A stretch of DNA of 57,794 nt from Nocardia alni (GCF_019038435.1 NZ_JAGPOX010000053.1:1-57794); one strand, 5' to 3'. Shown: positions 42,040 through 50,034, counted from the stretch's first letter. Translations and numbers: made by a program. Notes: generated from the sequence alone by a model not told the origin.

Positions 42040-42808
42040 CGAGCGCCAGGGCGCGAACAGCGTGCTCGGCAAGATACAGCTCATCCTGGACGCGTTCGAG
42101 CCCGGGGACGAACCCCTGAGCCTGACCGAGCTGTCCCACCGGACCGGCGTGGCCAAATCGACCATGCACCGGCTGACGCGGGATCTGGTGCGCTGGAGCG
42201 TGCTGGAACGCCGAGGCGCCCACTACAGGCTGGGTATCCGCCTGTTCGAATTGGGACAGCGGGTGTCCAGCCGGAGCATCCTGCGCGATGCGGCACGGCC
42301 GCACCTGCGGGATCTGCACAGGATCACCGGCGAGACCGTCCAGCTCGCGGTGCTGGACGGTCTCGCGGTGCTGTGCCTGGATACCGCGTCCGGCCAGGTC
42401 CCCGCACGCGCCGGGGTGGCCGCGCGGATGCCGGTGCACTGCACCGCCTCCGGCAGGACGCTGCTCGCCTTCGGCTCACCGTGGCTGCTGGACGAGGTAC
42501 TGACTCTGCCGATGACGCGATGCACGCCGCGCACCGTCACCGCGGCGGGAGCGTTGACCCGCGAACTGACCCGGGTCAGGAAGTCCGGCTATGCGGTGGA
42601 GTACGAGCAGACCCGCCTGGGGTATCTCAGTGTCGCGATCCCGTTGCGCGGGGTAACCGGCGCGACGGTCGGCGCCCTATCCGTCACCGCCCCGGTCCAT
42701 CGCGCGGATGTGCCGGAGTACGTGCGGCTGCTGAATGGGTCCGGCCGCCGGATCACCAGGGAAATCGTGGCCATCGGGCACGGTGGCCGCGTGGGCGCGG
42801 GTCGCTGA
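42026..42808 (+). CDS. IclR-family transcriptional regulator (2)
   Basis: 260-aa regulator, paralogue of the IclR at 27237-28085. The helix-turn-helix covers residues 11-72 (NSVLGKIQLILDAFEPGDEPLSLTELSHRTGVAKSTMHRLTRDL) and the effector domain 85-250 (GETVQLAVLDGLAVLCLDT...MPVHCTASGRTLLAF...YEQTRLGYLSVAIPL). The start is chosen at ATG 42026, inside the end of the oxidoreductase gene. As last gene of the Rieske operon it is a good candidate for binding the three operators before the Rieske gene, which would make it autoregulated. Which IclR binds them is not decided by sequence. Confidence 0.92.
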   Translation: MTTVSERQGANSVLGKIQLILDAFEPGDEPLSLTELSHRTGVAKSTMHRLTRDLVRWSVLERRGAHYRLGIRLFELGQRVSSRSILRDAARPHLRDLHRITGETVQLAVLDGLAVLCLDTASGQVPARAGVAARMPVHCTASGRTLLAFGSPWLLDEVLTLPMTRCTPRTVTAAGALTRELTRVRKSGYAVEYEQTRLGYLSVAIPLRGVTGATVGALSVTAPVHRADVPEYVRLLNGSGRRITREIVAIGHGGRVGAGR

Positions 42809-42823
42809 CAGTTGCCGCCGGGC

Positions 42824-43414
42824 TCACTTCGGCCAGAGCGTGCGGACGGCCTCGGGGAATCCGGCTGCCGCTCGCGGGTCGAGCACGGCCAGGTTGAGCA
42901 GATAACCCGGGAGGACGGACAGGATCACCCGGGCCAGTTCGTCCGCGGGAATTTCGGTCCAGGCTCCCGCGGCTTGGCGCCGGTGGACCAGGGCGGCCAC
43001 ATCCTGGCCCATGATCGTCTCGGCCGCCTGAAGTTGCTGGGCCAATTCGGGATTGCGCAGGGCTTCGGACCAGACCATGAGGGCCATGGTGGCCAGGCTT
43101 GTGTCCCGGTGGCGTTCGGTGACGGTCTCTAGCAGCTTCGCCATCACCTCGCCGATCCCGCGTTCGCCGTCGCCGTCGGTCAGCGCGTCGTGCAGTATCG
43201 CGGTGACGTCCGCGAGGTTCTCCGCGGCGACGCCGACGATGAGGTCTTCCTTCTTCGGGAAGTACCGGTAGACCGCGCCCGCGGACTTGTCGGCCTCGGC
43301 GAATACGTCCTGCATGGTCGTGTGGTGAAAGCCGTTGCGCACGAAGCATCGTCGCGCCGCGGCCAAGATCTCGGCGCGCTGATCGTCCTTGTACTGCTGG
43401 CTCACCCGTGGCAT
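42824..43414 (-). CDS. TetR-family transcriptional regulator
   Basis: 196-aa repressor with helix-turn-helix at residues 12-58 (DDQRAEILAAARRCFVRNGFHHTTMQDVFAEADKSAGAVYRYFPKKEDLI). An open frame extends to 43441, but GAGGAG nine bases before ATG 43414 fixes the start. It is divergent from the two-CMD/propeller operon; the 96-bp gap carries the palindrome CGGATGTCCG. Autoregulation and control of that operon are likely. It is convergent with the IclR gene, 15 bp apart. Confidence 0.92.
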   Translation of the reverse strand: MPRVSQQYKDDQRAEILAAARRCFVRNGFHHTTMQDVFAEADKSAGAVYRYFPKKEDLIVGVAAENLADVTAILHDALTDGDGERGIGEVMAKLLETVTERHRDTSLATMALMVWSEALRNPELAQQLQAAETIMGQDVAALVHRRQAAGAWTEIPADELARVILSVLPGYLLNLAVLDPRAAAGFPEAVRTLWPK

Positions 43415-43470
43415 GGGGTTGTTCTCCTCGGCTGTTGACACTCCGGTTCGGGCGAGCCTACGCTAAACGA

Positions 43471-43485
43471 AAGCGGATGTCCGTC
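43471..43485. promoter_or_regulatory. Probable TetR operator for the CMD operon
   Basis: AAGCGGATGTCCGTC contains the inverted repeat CGGA-TG-TCCG, a common form of actinobacterial TetR operators. It lies 57 bp before the leftward TetR start and 26 bp before the CMD gene start. Confidence 0.5.
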
Positions 43486-43510
43486 CTCTTTTAAGGCAGG
43501 GAGAAGATCG

Positions 43511-44083
43511 ATGCGATTACCTCTGGTCCAACCGGCGGAGCTGACCGCCCGCCAGCGCCCGCTCTACGACGCCTTCGAGACGATGACTCGGGCGCGGGAG
43601 TACGAGGGTTTCGAGGTAAGGAATGCCGAGGGCGCGTTCGTCGGACCGTGGGGTGTGCTGCTGCACTTCCCGGAACTGGCGGCGCCGCTGGGGCAGTTCG
43701 TCACCCTGGCCCAGCAGTTGCCGGGTCTGAGCGAGCGGGCGCGTCAGGTCGTCATTCTGACGATCGGCGGCCGGTTCAACGTCGCCTACGAGCTGTACGC
43801 GCACACCTCGCTGGCCGCCCGCGCCGGTCTGCGCCCGGATCAGGTCGCGGCCCTGAGCGCGGGTGCGCGCCCGGCCGATCTGAGCCGCGAGGAACTGATG
43901 GCCGCGGATGTCGCCGCCGCGCTCACGCAAGCCGGTCCGGTGCCCGCGCCGCTCTACGACGCCGCGGTCGCCACGCTCGGCCGGGCGGGCTACGACGCCG
44001 TGGTGTTCATCGTCATCCACTATCTGGCGCTGGGCGCGCTGCTCAACGCCTACGACGTTCCCGGAGGAGAGAACCATGCCTGA
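43511..44083 (+). CDS. Carboxymuconolactone decarboxylase-like protein (1)
   Basis: 190-aa protein of the CMD/AhpD-like helical family. The conserved helix pair reads LPGLSERARQVVILTIGGRFNVAYELYAHTSLAARAGLRPDQVAAL near residues 75-120, with the family His in YAHTSLA; there is no CxxC, so it is not an AhpD-type peroxidase. GGGAG precedes the ATG. The stop overlaps the following CMD-like gene by 8 bp. A role in decarboxylation or isomerisation of a lactone intermediate is possible; unproven. Confidence 0.82.
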   Translation: MRLPLVQPAELTARQRPLYDAFETMTRAREYEGFEVRNAEGAFVGPWGVLLHFPELAAPLGQFVTLAQQLPGLSERARQVVILTIGGRFNVAYELYAHTSLAARAGLRPDQVAALSAGARPADLSREELMAADVAAALTQAGPVPAPLYDAAVATLGRAGYDAVVFIVIHYLALGALLNAYDVPGGENHA

Positions 44084-44675
44084 TGTCGACGAGGTGAAGG
44101 CGTTGATCGAAGATCCGGACGCCTTCGGCACATTCGGTCGTTTCGTGGAGACGCCGGTCGAGCGGATGCCCGCGGCGATGCGCGAAGTGTACGACTTCGT
44201 GATGCGATTGCGCGGGGGAGTGCCTGGGCCGCACAAGATCTGGGCGTCGAATCCGGCGTTGCTGCGGACGATCGCGCCGACCGGCGCCTACTACCAGACG
44301 GATTCGACGCTGACGAAGGCCGAGATCGAGATCGCGACCTGCGTGACCTGCGGGCGCTGGGCCGCGGCCTACAGCAGTTTCGAGCACGAGAAGATCGCCG
44401 AGGCGCTCGGCGGGCTCGACCCGGACAAGGTGCAGGCGCTGATCGCGGGCCTGCCCACCGGCTTCGAGGATCCCCGTCAGCAGGTTGTGTACGAGCTGGC
44501 CACGACCTTGGCCGCGGCGCGGGTGGTACCGCTGGGGCTGTTCCGTCGTTCCCGGGATCTGCTCGGCGACAACGGTATTGCCGACGTGACGGTGCTGATG
44601 GGCTGGTTCACCGCGGTCTCGCTCACCCTCATGGCCTACGACGTTCCCTCGAACGCCACCGGGCTCGATCAGTAA
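44076..44675 (+). CDS. Carboxymuconolactone decarboxylase-like protein (2), with CxxC
   Basis: 199-aa CMD-family protein. The core is STLTKAEIEIATCVTCGRWAAAYSSFEHEKIAEALGGLDPDKVQALIAGL near residues 75-125; it has a CVTC pair, which its neighbour lacks, and the family His in FEHEKIA 13 residues later, a spacing unlike the CxxCxxxH of AhpD. GGAGGAG lies before the ATG. It may form a hetero-oligomer with the preceding, overlapping gene product; this is inferred from gene coupling. Confidence 0.82.
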   Translation: MPDVDEVKALIEDPDAFGTFGRFVETPVERMPAAMREVYDFVMRLRGGVPGPHKIWASNPALLRTIAPTGAYYQTDSTLTKAEIEIATCVTCGRWAAAYSSFEHEKIAEALGGLDPDKVQALIAGLPTGFEDPRQQVVYELATTLAAARVVPLGLFRRSRDLLGDNGIADVTVLMGWFTAVSLTLMAYDVPSNATGLDQ

Positions 44676-44687
44676 AGGAGAATCGTC

Positions 44688-45671
44688 ATGGTTCTGGCGC
44701 CCATTCCGGAAGTCGCCGTCACCCCGGTCGCGCACTTCCCGGAGAAGTATTTCCTGGAAAACCTGGTGGTGCGCGCCGACGGCTCGGTGCTGATCACCGC
44801 CGTGCTGCAGAAGCAGCTGTGGTGCGTACCCGCGCCGGCCCGCACCTTCACCGATCCGGTGCTGGTATACGAATTCGACCACCCGGTCACCGGCATCGTC
44901 GAGGTCGAGCCCGACGTGTTCGTGGTGAGTCTCACCGAGGCATACACCACATACGAGGCACACCTGGTCCGGCTCGACCTGAACGGCTGGACACCGGGCG
45001 CCCCGGTGACCCCGGAGGTGATCTTCACCTTCGACGACCGGGCGCGCGGCCTGAACGGCAGCTGCCTGCTCGGTCCGGGCGTGATGGCCGTCGCGGACTG
45101 CTTCGCCGGCCTGATCTGGCGCATCGACCTGCTCGACGCGGCGCGCTCGGCGACCGCGCGGGTCTGGCTCGAACACGACACCATGGCCGACGACCCCGAC
45201 AGCGGTGTGCCCTGGCCGCCACAGCCCGGCATCAACGGCGTGCGCTACGGCGCGCGGACCGGCTACCTCTACTACACCTCGACCGCGCAGAAGGTGTTCA
45301 TGCGCGTCCCGGTCGATCCGGCCACGCTCGGCCCCGCCGGCCCCGCCGAGTTCGTCGCTGCCATCGACAACGCCGATGACTTCTGCCTCGACGAGAACGC
45401 GGGCTTCGCCTACGTCACCCGCCACCGCGCCAGCACCCTCGACCGCGTCCCGCTCGCGCCGCGCCACGGCAGCGAGGTGCGCCACCTGCTCGGCGACCCG
45501 TTCGACCCGGTGATCGTCGGACCATCCAGCGCCTATTGGGGCCGCGAACCGGGTGACGAGGGCACGATCATGTATGTGACCACCGACGGCGGCACCACCC
45601 ACACGCCGGACGGTGTTCTGCGCAACGCCGCACTCCTACGTATCGAACTCACCACCCGCACCGATACTTGA
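44688..45671 (+). CDS. SMP-30/gluconolactonase-like beta-propeller
   Basis: 327-aa six-blade-propeller-type protein of the SMP-30/LRE family. Blade-like repeats are visible (ENLVVRADGSVLITAVLQKQLWCV; GLNGSCLLGPGVMAVADCFAGLIWRIDL; PGINGVRYGARTGYLYYTST; DDFCLDENAGFAYVTRHRASTLDRV), with N and D residues at the calcium-ligand positions (GINGV, DDFCLDE). No signal peptide. AAAGGAG precedes the ATG, 12 bp behind the second CMD gene. A lactonase role would fit the CMD proteins; substrate unknown. Confidence 0.78.
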   Translation: MVLAPIPEVAVTPVAHFPEKYFLENLVVRADGSVLITAVLQKQLWCVPAPARTFTDPVLVYEFDHPVTGIVEVEPDVFVVSLTEAYTTYEAHLVRLDLNGWTPGAPVTPEVIFTFDDRARGLNGSCLLGPGVMAVADCFAGLIWRIDLLDAARSATARVWLEHDTMADDPDSGVPWPPQPGINGVRYGARTGYLYYTSTAQKVFMRVPVDPATLGPAGPAEFVAAIDNADDFCLDENAGFAYVTRHRASTLDRVPLAPRHGSEVRHLLGDPFDPVIVGPSSAYWGREPGDEGTIMYVTTDGGTTHTPDGVLRNAALLRIELTTRTDT

Positions 45672-45734
45672 TCGGCATCGCTGGATCGAGAAACGGATCG
45701 TCGCCACGAACGCTGCGAGAGAGGTGATTTCGGC

Positions 45735-46127
45735 ATGAGCGAGGTGATCGTCGTGGACGCCGCCAATGTCGTCGGTTCACGGCCCGACGGCTGGTGGCGG
45801 GACCGTGCCGGTGCCGCACAGCGCTTGCTGGCGGATCTGGTTGCCCTGCAAGAACATTCGTCATGGACCGGCCGCATGGTGGTCGTGCTGGAGGGAGCGG
45901 CCAAGGGCGCCGTCCCGGACCGGATGGTTCCCGGCCTCGAGGTGGTGCGCGCGGAGGGGTCGGGGGACGACGCGATCGTGGCTGTGGTGGCGGCATCGGT
46001 CGAATCCGATGCGATTACGGTCGTCACGGCCGATCGTGGACTTCGTGCCCGAGTCGAGGAACTCGGTGCGAGCGTGGTCGGCCCGCGCTGGCTCCTGGAC
46101 CGCATGGCTTCGGCGCGGAATTCGTAG
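45735..46127 (+). CDS. NYN/PIN-like domain protein
   Basis: 130-aa protein with the acidic start of NYN/PIN-fold nucleases: VIVVDAANVVGSRPDGWWRDR at residues 4-24 and a second acidic turn in VVTADRGLRARVEELGA near 97-113, plus GSGDDAIVAVVA near 77-88. Four Asp residues (D8, D80, D81, D100) could form the metal site of an RNase. GAGAGGTGA precedes the ATG. It stands alone between the catabolic block and the aldo/keto reductase gene. Such proteins are widespread in actinobacteria and uncharacterised. Confidence 0.7.
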   Translation: MSEVIVVDAANVVGSRPDGWWRDRAGAAQRLLADLVALQEHSSWTGRMVVVLEGAAKGAVPDRMVPGLEVVRAEGSGDDAIVAVVAASVESDAITVVTADRGLRARVEELGASVVGPRWLLDRMASARNS

Positions 46128-46178
46128 CCTGCGCTGCCGAGTCCGTGCGACCGGCGACAGGTTCGGCCCGGCAATCCC

Positions 46179-46209
46179 TTGCCTGGAGTGCGCTCCAGGT
46201 TCCTAGTGT
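46179..46209 (+). promoter_or_regulatory. MerR-type promoter with 19-bp spacer
   Basis: TTGCCT (46179-46184) and TAGTGT (46204-46209) are separated by 19 bp, longer than the usual 17 and the hallmark of promoters activated by MerR-family proteins. The palindrome CCTGGAG-tgcg-CTCCAGG (46183-46200) lies in the spacer as expected. It is 68 bp before the aldo/keto reductase start. The activator is not adjacent. Confidence 0.75.
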
Positions 46210-46276
46210 CGTAGGGGTGCGGTGATGGATATCGACTTCATGCGCCCCGACGGGCGCTGGAAAGGGGCGAAGCCTT

Positions 46277-47296
46277 ATGAGTTCGGAACGGATCGCGACG
46301 GTACAGCTGGGGACCGGCGGCCCGGAGGTGGGCGTGCAGGGTTTGGGTTGTATGGGAATGAGTTTCGCGTACGGGCCCACCGACGGAGACGAGGCCCGGG
46401 CCACCCTGGAGCGGGCGCTCGAACTCGGCGTCACGCTGTACGACACCGCGGATGTGTACGGCGCGGGGGAGAACGAGAAGTTCATCGCGCCGTTCGTCGC
46501 CAAGCATCGCGACGAACTGGTGCTCGCCACGAAATTCTCGCTGACCGTCGACCCGGCCGATCCCACGAAGCGGATCATCCGCAACGACCGCGCGTACCTG
46601 CGCCAGTGCATCGAGGACAGCTTGCGGCGGCTCGAGGTCGATGTGATCGATCTGTACTACATGCATCGGCGCGATGTGAACGTCCCGATCGAGGAGACCG
46701 TCGGGGCGATGGCCGAACTGGTGGCCGAGGGCAAGGTCAAGCATCTGGGCCTGAGCGAGGTCACCGCGAGCGAACTGCGTGCGGCGCACACGGTGCATCC
46801 CATCGCGGCGGTGCAGTCGGAGTGGTCGCTGTTCAGCCGTGACATCGAGCAGAGCGTGATCCCGGCGGCCGTCGAGCTGGGTGTGGGGCTGGTGCCCTAC
46901 TCGCCGCTCGGTCGCGGATTCCTCACCGGATCGTTCGTAGACGCACGGAAGGAGTTGGGCGACAATGATTTCCGCCGTCAACAGCCCCGCTTCACCGGCG
47001 ACAACGCCGCGGCGAACGCCGCCCTGCTCGACCCGGTGCGCGAGCTGGCACAGGCGCGTGGCGCGACCCTCGGCCAGATCGCTCTGGCCTGGGTGCAGCA
47101 GCGGGCGCAGGTGCACGGCATCGCCGGAGTGGTCCCGATCCCCGGAACCCGCAAGCGCGTTCGCGTCGAGGAAAACGCCGCGGCCACCCACCTGGTGCTG
47201 ACCGACAGCGAATTGGCGCTGCTCGAGCCGATCGCGGCGCGGGTCGCGGGTGATCGCTACGCGGACATGAGTTTCACGTCGGCGGGCCGCGCCTGA
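46277..47296 (+). CDS. Aldo/keto reductase
   Basis: 339-aa NADPH-dependent TIM-barrel reductase of the YakC/YajO type. The catalytic set is D near residue 57 in LYDTADVYGAGENE (with Y61), K near 83 in LATKFSL and H near 134 in YYMHRRD. The start GLGCMGMSFAYGP is characteristic. AAAGGGG lies nine bases before the ATG. The gene is driven by a MerR-type promoter and followed by a strong bidirectional hairpin, so it is a single-gene unit, probably induced by reactive aldehydes, electrophiles or redox stress. Confidence 0.93.
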   Translation: MSSERIATVQLGTGGPEVGVQGLGCMGMSFAYGPTDGDEARATLERALELGVTLYDTADVYGAGENEKFIAPFVAKHRDELVLATKFSLTVDPADPTKRIIRNDRAYLRQCIEDSLRRLEVDVIDLYYMHRRDVNVPIEETVGAMAELVAEGKVKHLGLSEVTASELRAAHTVHPIAAVQSEWSLFSRDIEQSVIPAAVELGVGLVPYSPLGRGFLTGSFVDARKELGDNDFRRQQPRFTGDNAAANAALLDPVRELAQARGATLGQIALAWVQQRAQVHGIAGVVPIPGTRKRVRVEENAAATHLVLTDSELALLEPIAARVAGDRYADMSFTSAGRA

Positions 47297-47303
47297 CCGC
47301 AAA

Positions 47304-47334
47304 GCGGCCGGACGCCGATAGCGCGTCCGGCCGC
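47304..47334. terminator. Bidirectional terminator hairpin
   Basis: GCGGCCGGACGC (47304-47315) and GCGTCCGGCCGC (47323-47334) form a perfect 12-bp GC-rich stem with a 7-base loop, 7 bp after the aldo/keto reductase stop and 35 bp before the stop of the convergent Old Yellow Enzyme gene. Confidence 0.75.
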
Positions 47335-47369
47335 CGGTGCGTGGCTGTGCCAGGAAATCCGGTCGCGAT

Positions 47370-48476
47370 CTATCGGAAAGGCGTGATTTCCGACAGCTGT
47401 CCGGCGCGCATCTTGTTCACCCATTCCGGGTCGGCCAGCAAGGCCCGGCCGAGCGCGACGACGTCGAACTCGCCGCGTTCGAATTGCTGTTGCAGCAGGC
47501 CGAAACGCTGGGCCTGAGTCTCATCGATTCGATCGCCACGAAAAACGCTGTCCACCCCGACGGAACCTACGGTGATCACCGGCAGCCCGGTGATCTTCTT
47601 GGTCCAGCCGGCCAGGCTCAGATCGTCGGCGTGATCGGTGAATTCGGTCTGCCAATGCCGACGCAGCGAGGTATGGAAGACGTCGACACCGGCCTCGACG
47701 AGCGGCGCCAGCAACGCCTCGAGATCACCGGGAGTGTCGGCGATCCTGGCGGTGTAATCGGCGCCCTTCCACTGCGAATAGCGGAAGATGATCGTGAAAT
47801 CGGGACCGACGGCCTCCCGGATGGCGGCTACCACGCGTGCCGGAAAGGCGGCGCGCTGGGCCGATGTCCCACCGTATTCATCGGTGCGATGATTGGTTGC
47901 GGTCCAGAAGAATTGGTCGAGCAGGTACCCGTGCGCACCGTGCAGTTCGGCGCCGTCGAAACCCAGCTGCTTGGCCAGGAGCGCCGATTCCACATATGAG
48001 CCGATCAGCGTGTCCAGATCACCGGATGTCAGCGCCCGCCCCACCCGGCTCCCGGTGTGGTCCACACCCGACGGGCTGACCGACGGGGTATCCGTCTCGA
48101 AGTCGGGCTTGTCTCCCCGCGACACACCCGTATGCCACAGCTGCGGAACGATGGCGGCGCCTTCGGCATGAACCGCCTCGACCACCGCCCGCCACCCGGC
48201 GGCGCTGTCCTCGCCGTAGAACCGGGGCACCTCCGAAGTCGGACCCGCGGCCGGGCCCCGGACGTACGTGCCCTCGGTGACGATCAGGCCCACGCCACCG
48301 GCGGCATGGGCGCGGTAATACTCGATATTCTCCGTATTCGGGATGCCGCCGGGCGATTTCGCCCTCGTCATCGGAGCCATCGCGAACCTGTTCCGCAGCC
48401 GCAATGATCCCGCGTGAAATTCGCTGAAGAATTCGTCGAGGTGGATCGAGGGGCCGCTAACCGATTCTTGTGACAT
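47370..48476 (-). CDS. NADH:flavin oxidoreductase, Old Yellow Enzyme family
   Basis: 368-aa FMN-dependent ene-reductase. The start motif RLRNRFAMAPMTRAKSPGGIPN (residues 27-48), QLWHTGVSRG near 108, the catalytic pair and FMN block GFDGAELHGAHGYLLDQFFWTATNHRTDEYGG near 164-195 and the late FALGRALLADPEWVNK-type segment (VALGRALLADPEWVNKMRAG) are all present. ATG 48476 is preferred over 48485, which would overlap the GGAAGGAA site. Divergent from nothing; a TetR gene lies 63 bp upstream on the same strand. It reduces activated C=C bonds; physiological substrate unknown. Confidence 0.93.
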   Translation of the reverse strand: MSQESVSGPSIHLDEFFSEFHAGSLRLRNRFAMAPMTRAKSPGGIPNTENIEYYRAHAAGGVGLIVTEGTYVRGPAAGPTSEVPRFYGEDSAAGWRAVVEAVHAEGAAIVPQLWHTGVSRGDKPDFETDTPSVSPSGVDHTGSRVGRALTSGDLDTLIGSYVESALLAKQLGFDGAELHGAHGYLLDQFFWTATNHRTDEYGGTSAQRAAFPARVVAAIREAVGPDFTIIFRYSQWKGADYTARIADTPGDLEALLAPLVEAGVDVFHTSLRRHWQTEFTDHADDLSLAGWTKKITGLPVITVGSVGVDSVFRGDRIDETQAQRFGLLQQQFERGEFDVVALGRALLADPEWVNKMRAGQLSEITPFR

Positions 48477-48539
48477 GAAGCACATTTCCTTCCGGACCGA
48501 CGACGTCGAATTTCCTGGGCAACAACGGAAAGGTCGCCG

Positions 48540-49094
48540 TCATTCCTGATGGCTCTCGTGGCCGAATCCGTTCCGTGGTGTGCGCAGGCCGTCGAGTAGT
48601 ACGCGGGTCAAATGGTCGTCGGCGCGGGCGCCGCAGCGGCACACAGCCACGTTGAGCAGGCCCACCACCTCCGCCGGCGGGATGTCGCGGCGTAGGTCGC
48701 CCTCGCGTTGCGCGGCCGCGGCGATCTCGACGATCAGGGCGTTGACCTCGGCCTCCAGTTCGGGTAGTTCGGGGCGTTGCGGTTCGCCGGTGATCAGGGA
48801 CTTGGTGAGGGACAGCGGCAACGCTACGCAGTGGTCGACGATTCGCAGTAGCGCCTCCCATGCCGGAGCCCGGCCGACCTCCGCGCGGATGGCGTCGAGC
48901 AGTTCCTGCAGCGTGTCGACCGCGATGTCCTCCAGGAGGGCGCGCCGATCCGGGAAATGGCGGTACAGCGTGCCGACGCCGACCCCCGCCTCGCGCGCGA
49001 TGTCCTCCATCGACACGTCGTCGCCGCGCTCGCCGGCCAGCCGGAGCGCGGCGCTCGTGATCGCCGATCGGTTGCGGCGTGCATCCGCCCGCAC
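48540..49094 (-). CDS. TetR-family transcriptional regulator
   Basis: 184-aa repressor. Helix-turn-helix at residues 6-55 (RRNRSAITSAALRLAGERGDDVSMEDIAREAGVGVGTLYRHFPDRRALLEDI). It starts at GTG with GGGAGG six bases upstream. The gene reads toward the Old Yellow Enzyme gene, 63 bp away, and is divergent from an LLM oxidoreductase gene. An imperfect 21-bp palindrome fills the gap to the latter, so it probably represses itself, the LLM gene and perhaps the Old Yellow Enzyme gene. Confidence 0.92.
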   Translation of the reverse strand: MRADARRNRSAITSAALRLAGERGDDVSMEDIAREAGVGVGTLYRHFPDRRALLEDIAVDTLQELLDAIRAEVGRAPAWEALLRIVDHCVALPLSLTKSLITGEPQRPELPELEAEVNALIVEIAAAAQREGDLRRDIPPAEVVGLLNVAVCRCGARADDHLTRVLLDGLRTPRNGFGHESHQE

Positions 49095-49128
49095 TCGGAC
49101 CTCCCATCAACCGGAACTTCGGGTTCAC

Positions 49129-49149
49129 CTTATGCTACCGTCGGATAAG
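49129..49149. promoter_or_regulatory. Probable TetR operator between regulator and LLM gene
   Basis: Imperfect 21-bp inverted repeat with outer arms CTTAT/ATAAG and a matched inner AC-n-GT around the centre. It lies 34 bp before the TetR start and 30 bp before the LLM start. Confidence 0.55.
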
Positions 49150-49179
49150 CGGAATCTTGAATTCACCTTTGGAGGAATG

Positions 49180-50034
49180 ATGCGAATCGGCCTGTACGTG
49201 GGGGAACAGAGCGATGTTCGGTCCTATATCCGGCAGGTGCGTGCGGCGGCCGAGCACGGGCTGGCGAGCGCGTACTTCAACCAGATCCTGTCGTGGGATC
49301 CGCTCACCGTCGCGGCGCTGGTCGGGGCGGCGGTGCCGGACATCGAACTGGGCACCGCGATCGTGCAGACCTATCCGCGCCACCCGATCTCACTGGCCGG
49401 GCAGGCCCTCACGGTGGTGGCGGCCATCGGCAACCGGTTCACTCTCGGCGTCGGGCCGAGCCACAGGCCGTTCATCGAGGACGTGTACGGCCTGTCCTAC
49501 GACCGGCCCGCGCAGCACACACGCGAGTACTTGACCGCGTTGCGTACCGAACTCTCTGGCACCGGCCATGTACAGGTGCCCGGCACGCAGCCGCCGCCGG
49601 TGCTGCTGTCCGCGCTCGGTCCCGTAATGCTGCGCATCGCAGGCGAATTGGCCGATGGAACGGTCACGGTGTGGGCGACACCGGCGACGATCGCCGACCA
49701 CATCCGGCCCAGGATCGACGCCGTGGCCAAGAATCCGAGGGTTGTCGCGTCGGTGATGCTGAGCGTGACCACCAGGCCGGACGCCGTGCGTGACGAGGTC
49801 GCCGGCGTGCTCGGCTTCGCGTCCGACTTCGCCACCTACCGCAAGCTGCTGGACCGTCAGGGGCAGAGCAGCGTCGCGGAGACGGTCGTGGCGGGGGATG
49901 AGGAGACCGTGGCCGCCGCGGTCCGCGCGTACGCGGATGCGGGCGCGACCGAGGTATTGGTCAGCCTCGTCGGTGACGATGCCGAGAAGGCCCGGACGCT
50001 GAAACTGGCAGGGGAACTGGTCGGCTCCTTCTGA
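49180..50034 (+). CDS. LLM-class F420-dependent oxidoreductase
   Basis: 284-aa luciferase-like enzyme. Segments MRIGLYVGEQSDVRSYIRQVRAAAEHGLASAYFNQ, IELGTAIVQTYPRHPISLAGQALTVVAAIGNRFTLGVGPSH (residues 56-96) and ELADGTVTVWATP match F420-dependent members common in mycobacteria and Nocardia. Frame runs open to 48580; the start after GGAGGA at 49177/49180 is obvious. Divergent from its likely TetR repressor. Distantly related to the LLM at 26179 but not a close copy. Substrate unknown. Confidence 0.88.
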   Translation: MRIGLYVGEQSDVRSYIRQVRAAAEHGLASAYFNQILSWDPLTVAALVGAAVPDIELGTAIVQTYPRHPISLAGQALTVVAAIGNRFTLGVGPSHRPFIEDVYGLSYDRPAQHTREYLTALRTELSGTGHVQVPGTQPPPVLLSALGPVMLRIAGELADGTVTVWATPATIADHIRPRIDAVAKNPRVVASVMLSVTTRPDAVRDEVAGVLGFASDFATYRKLLDRQGQSSVAETVVAGDEETVAAAVRAYADAGATEVLVSLVGDDAEKARTLKLAGELVGSF

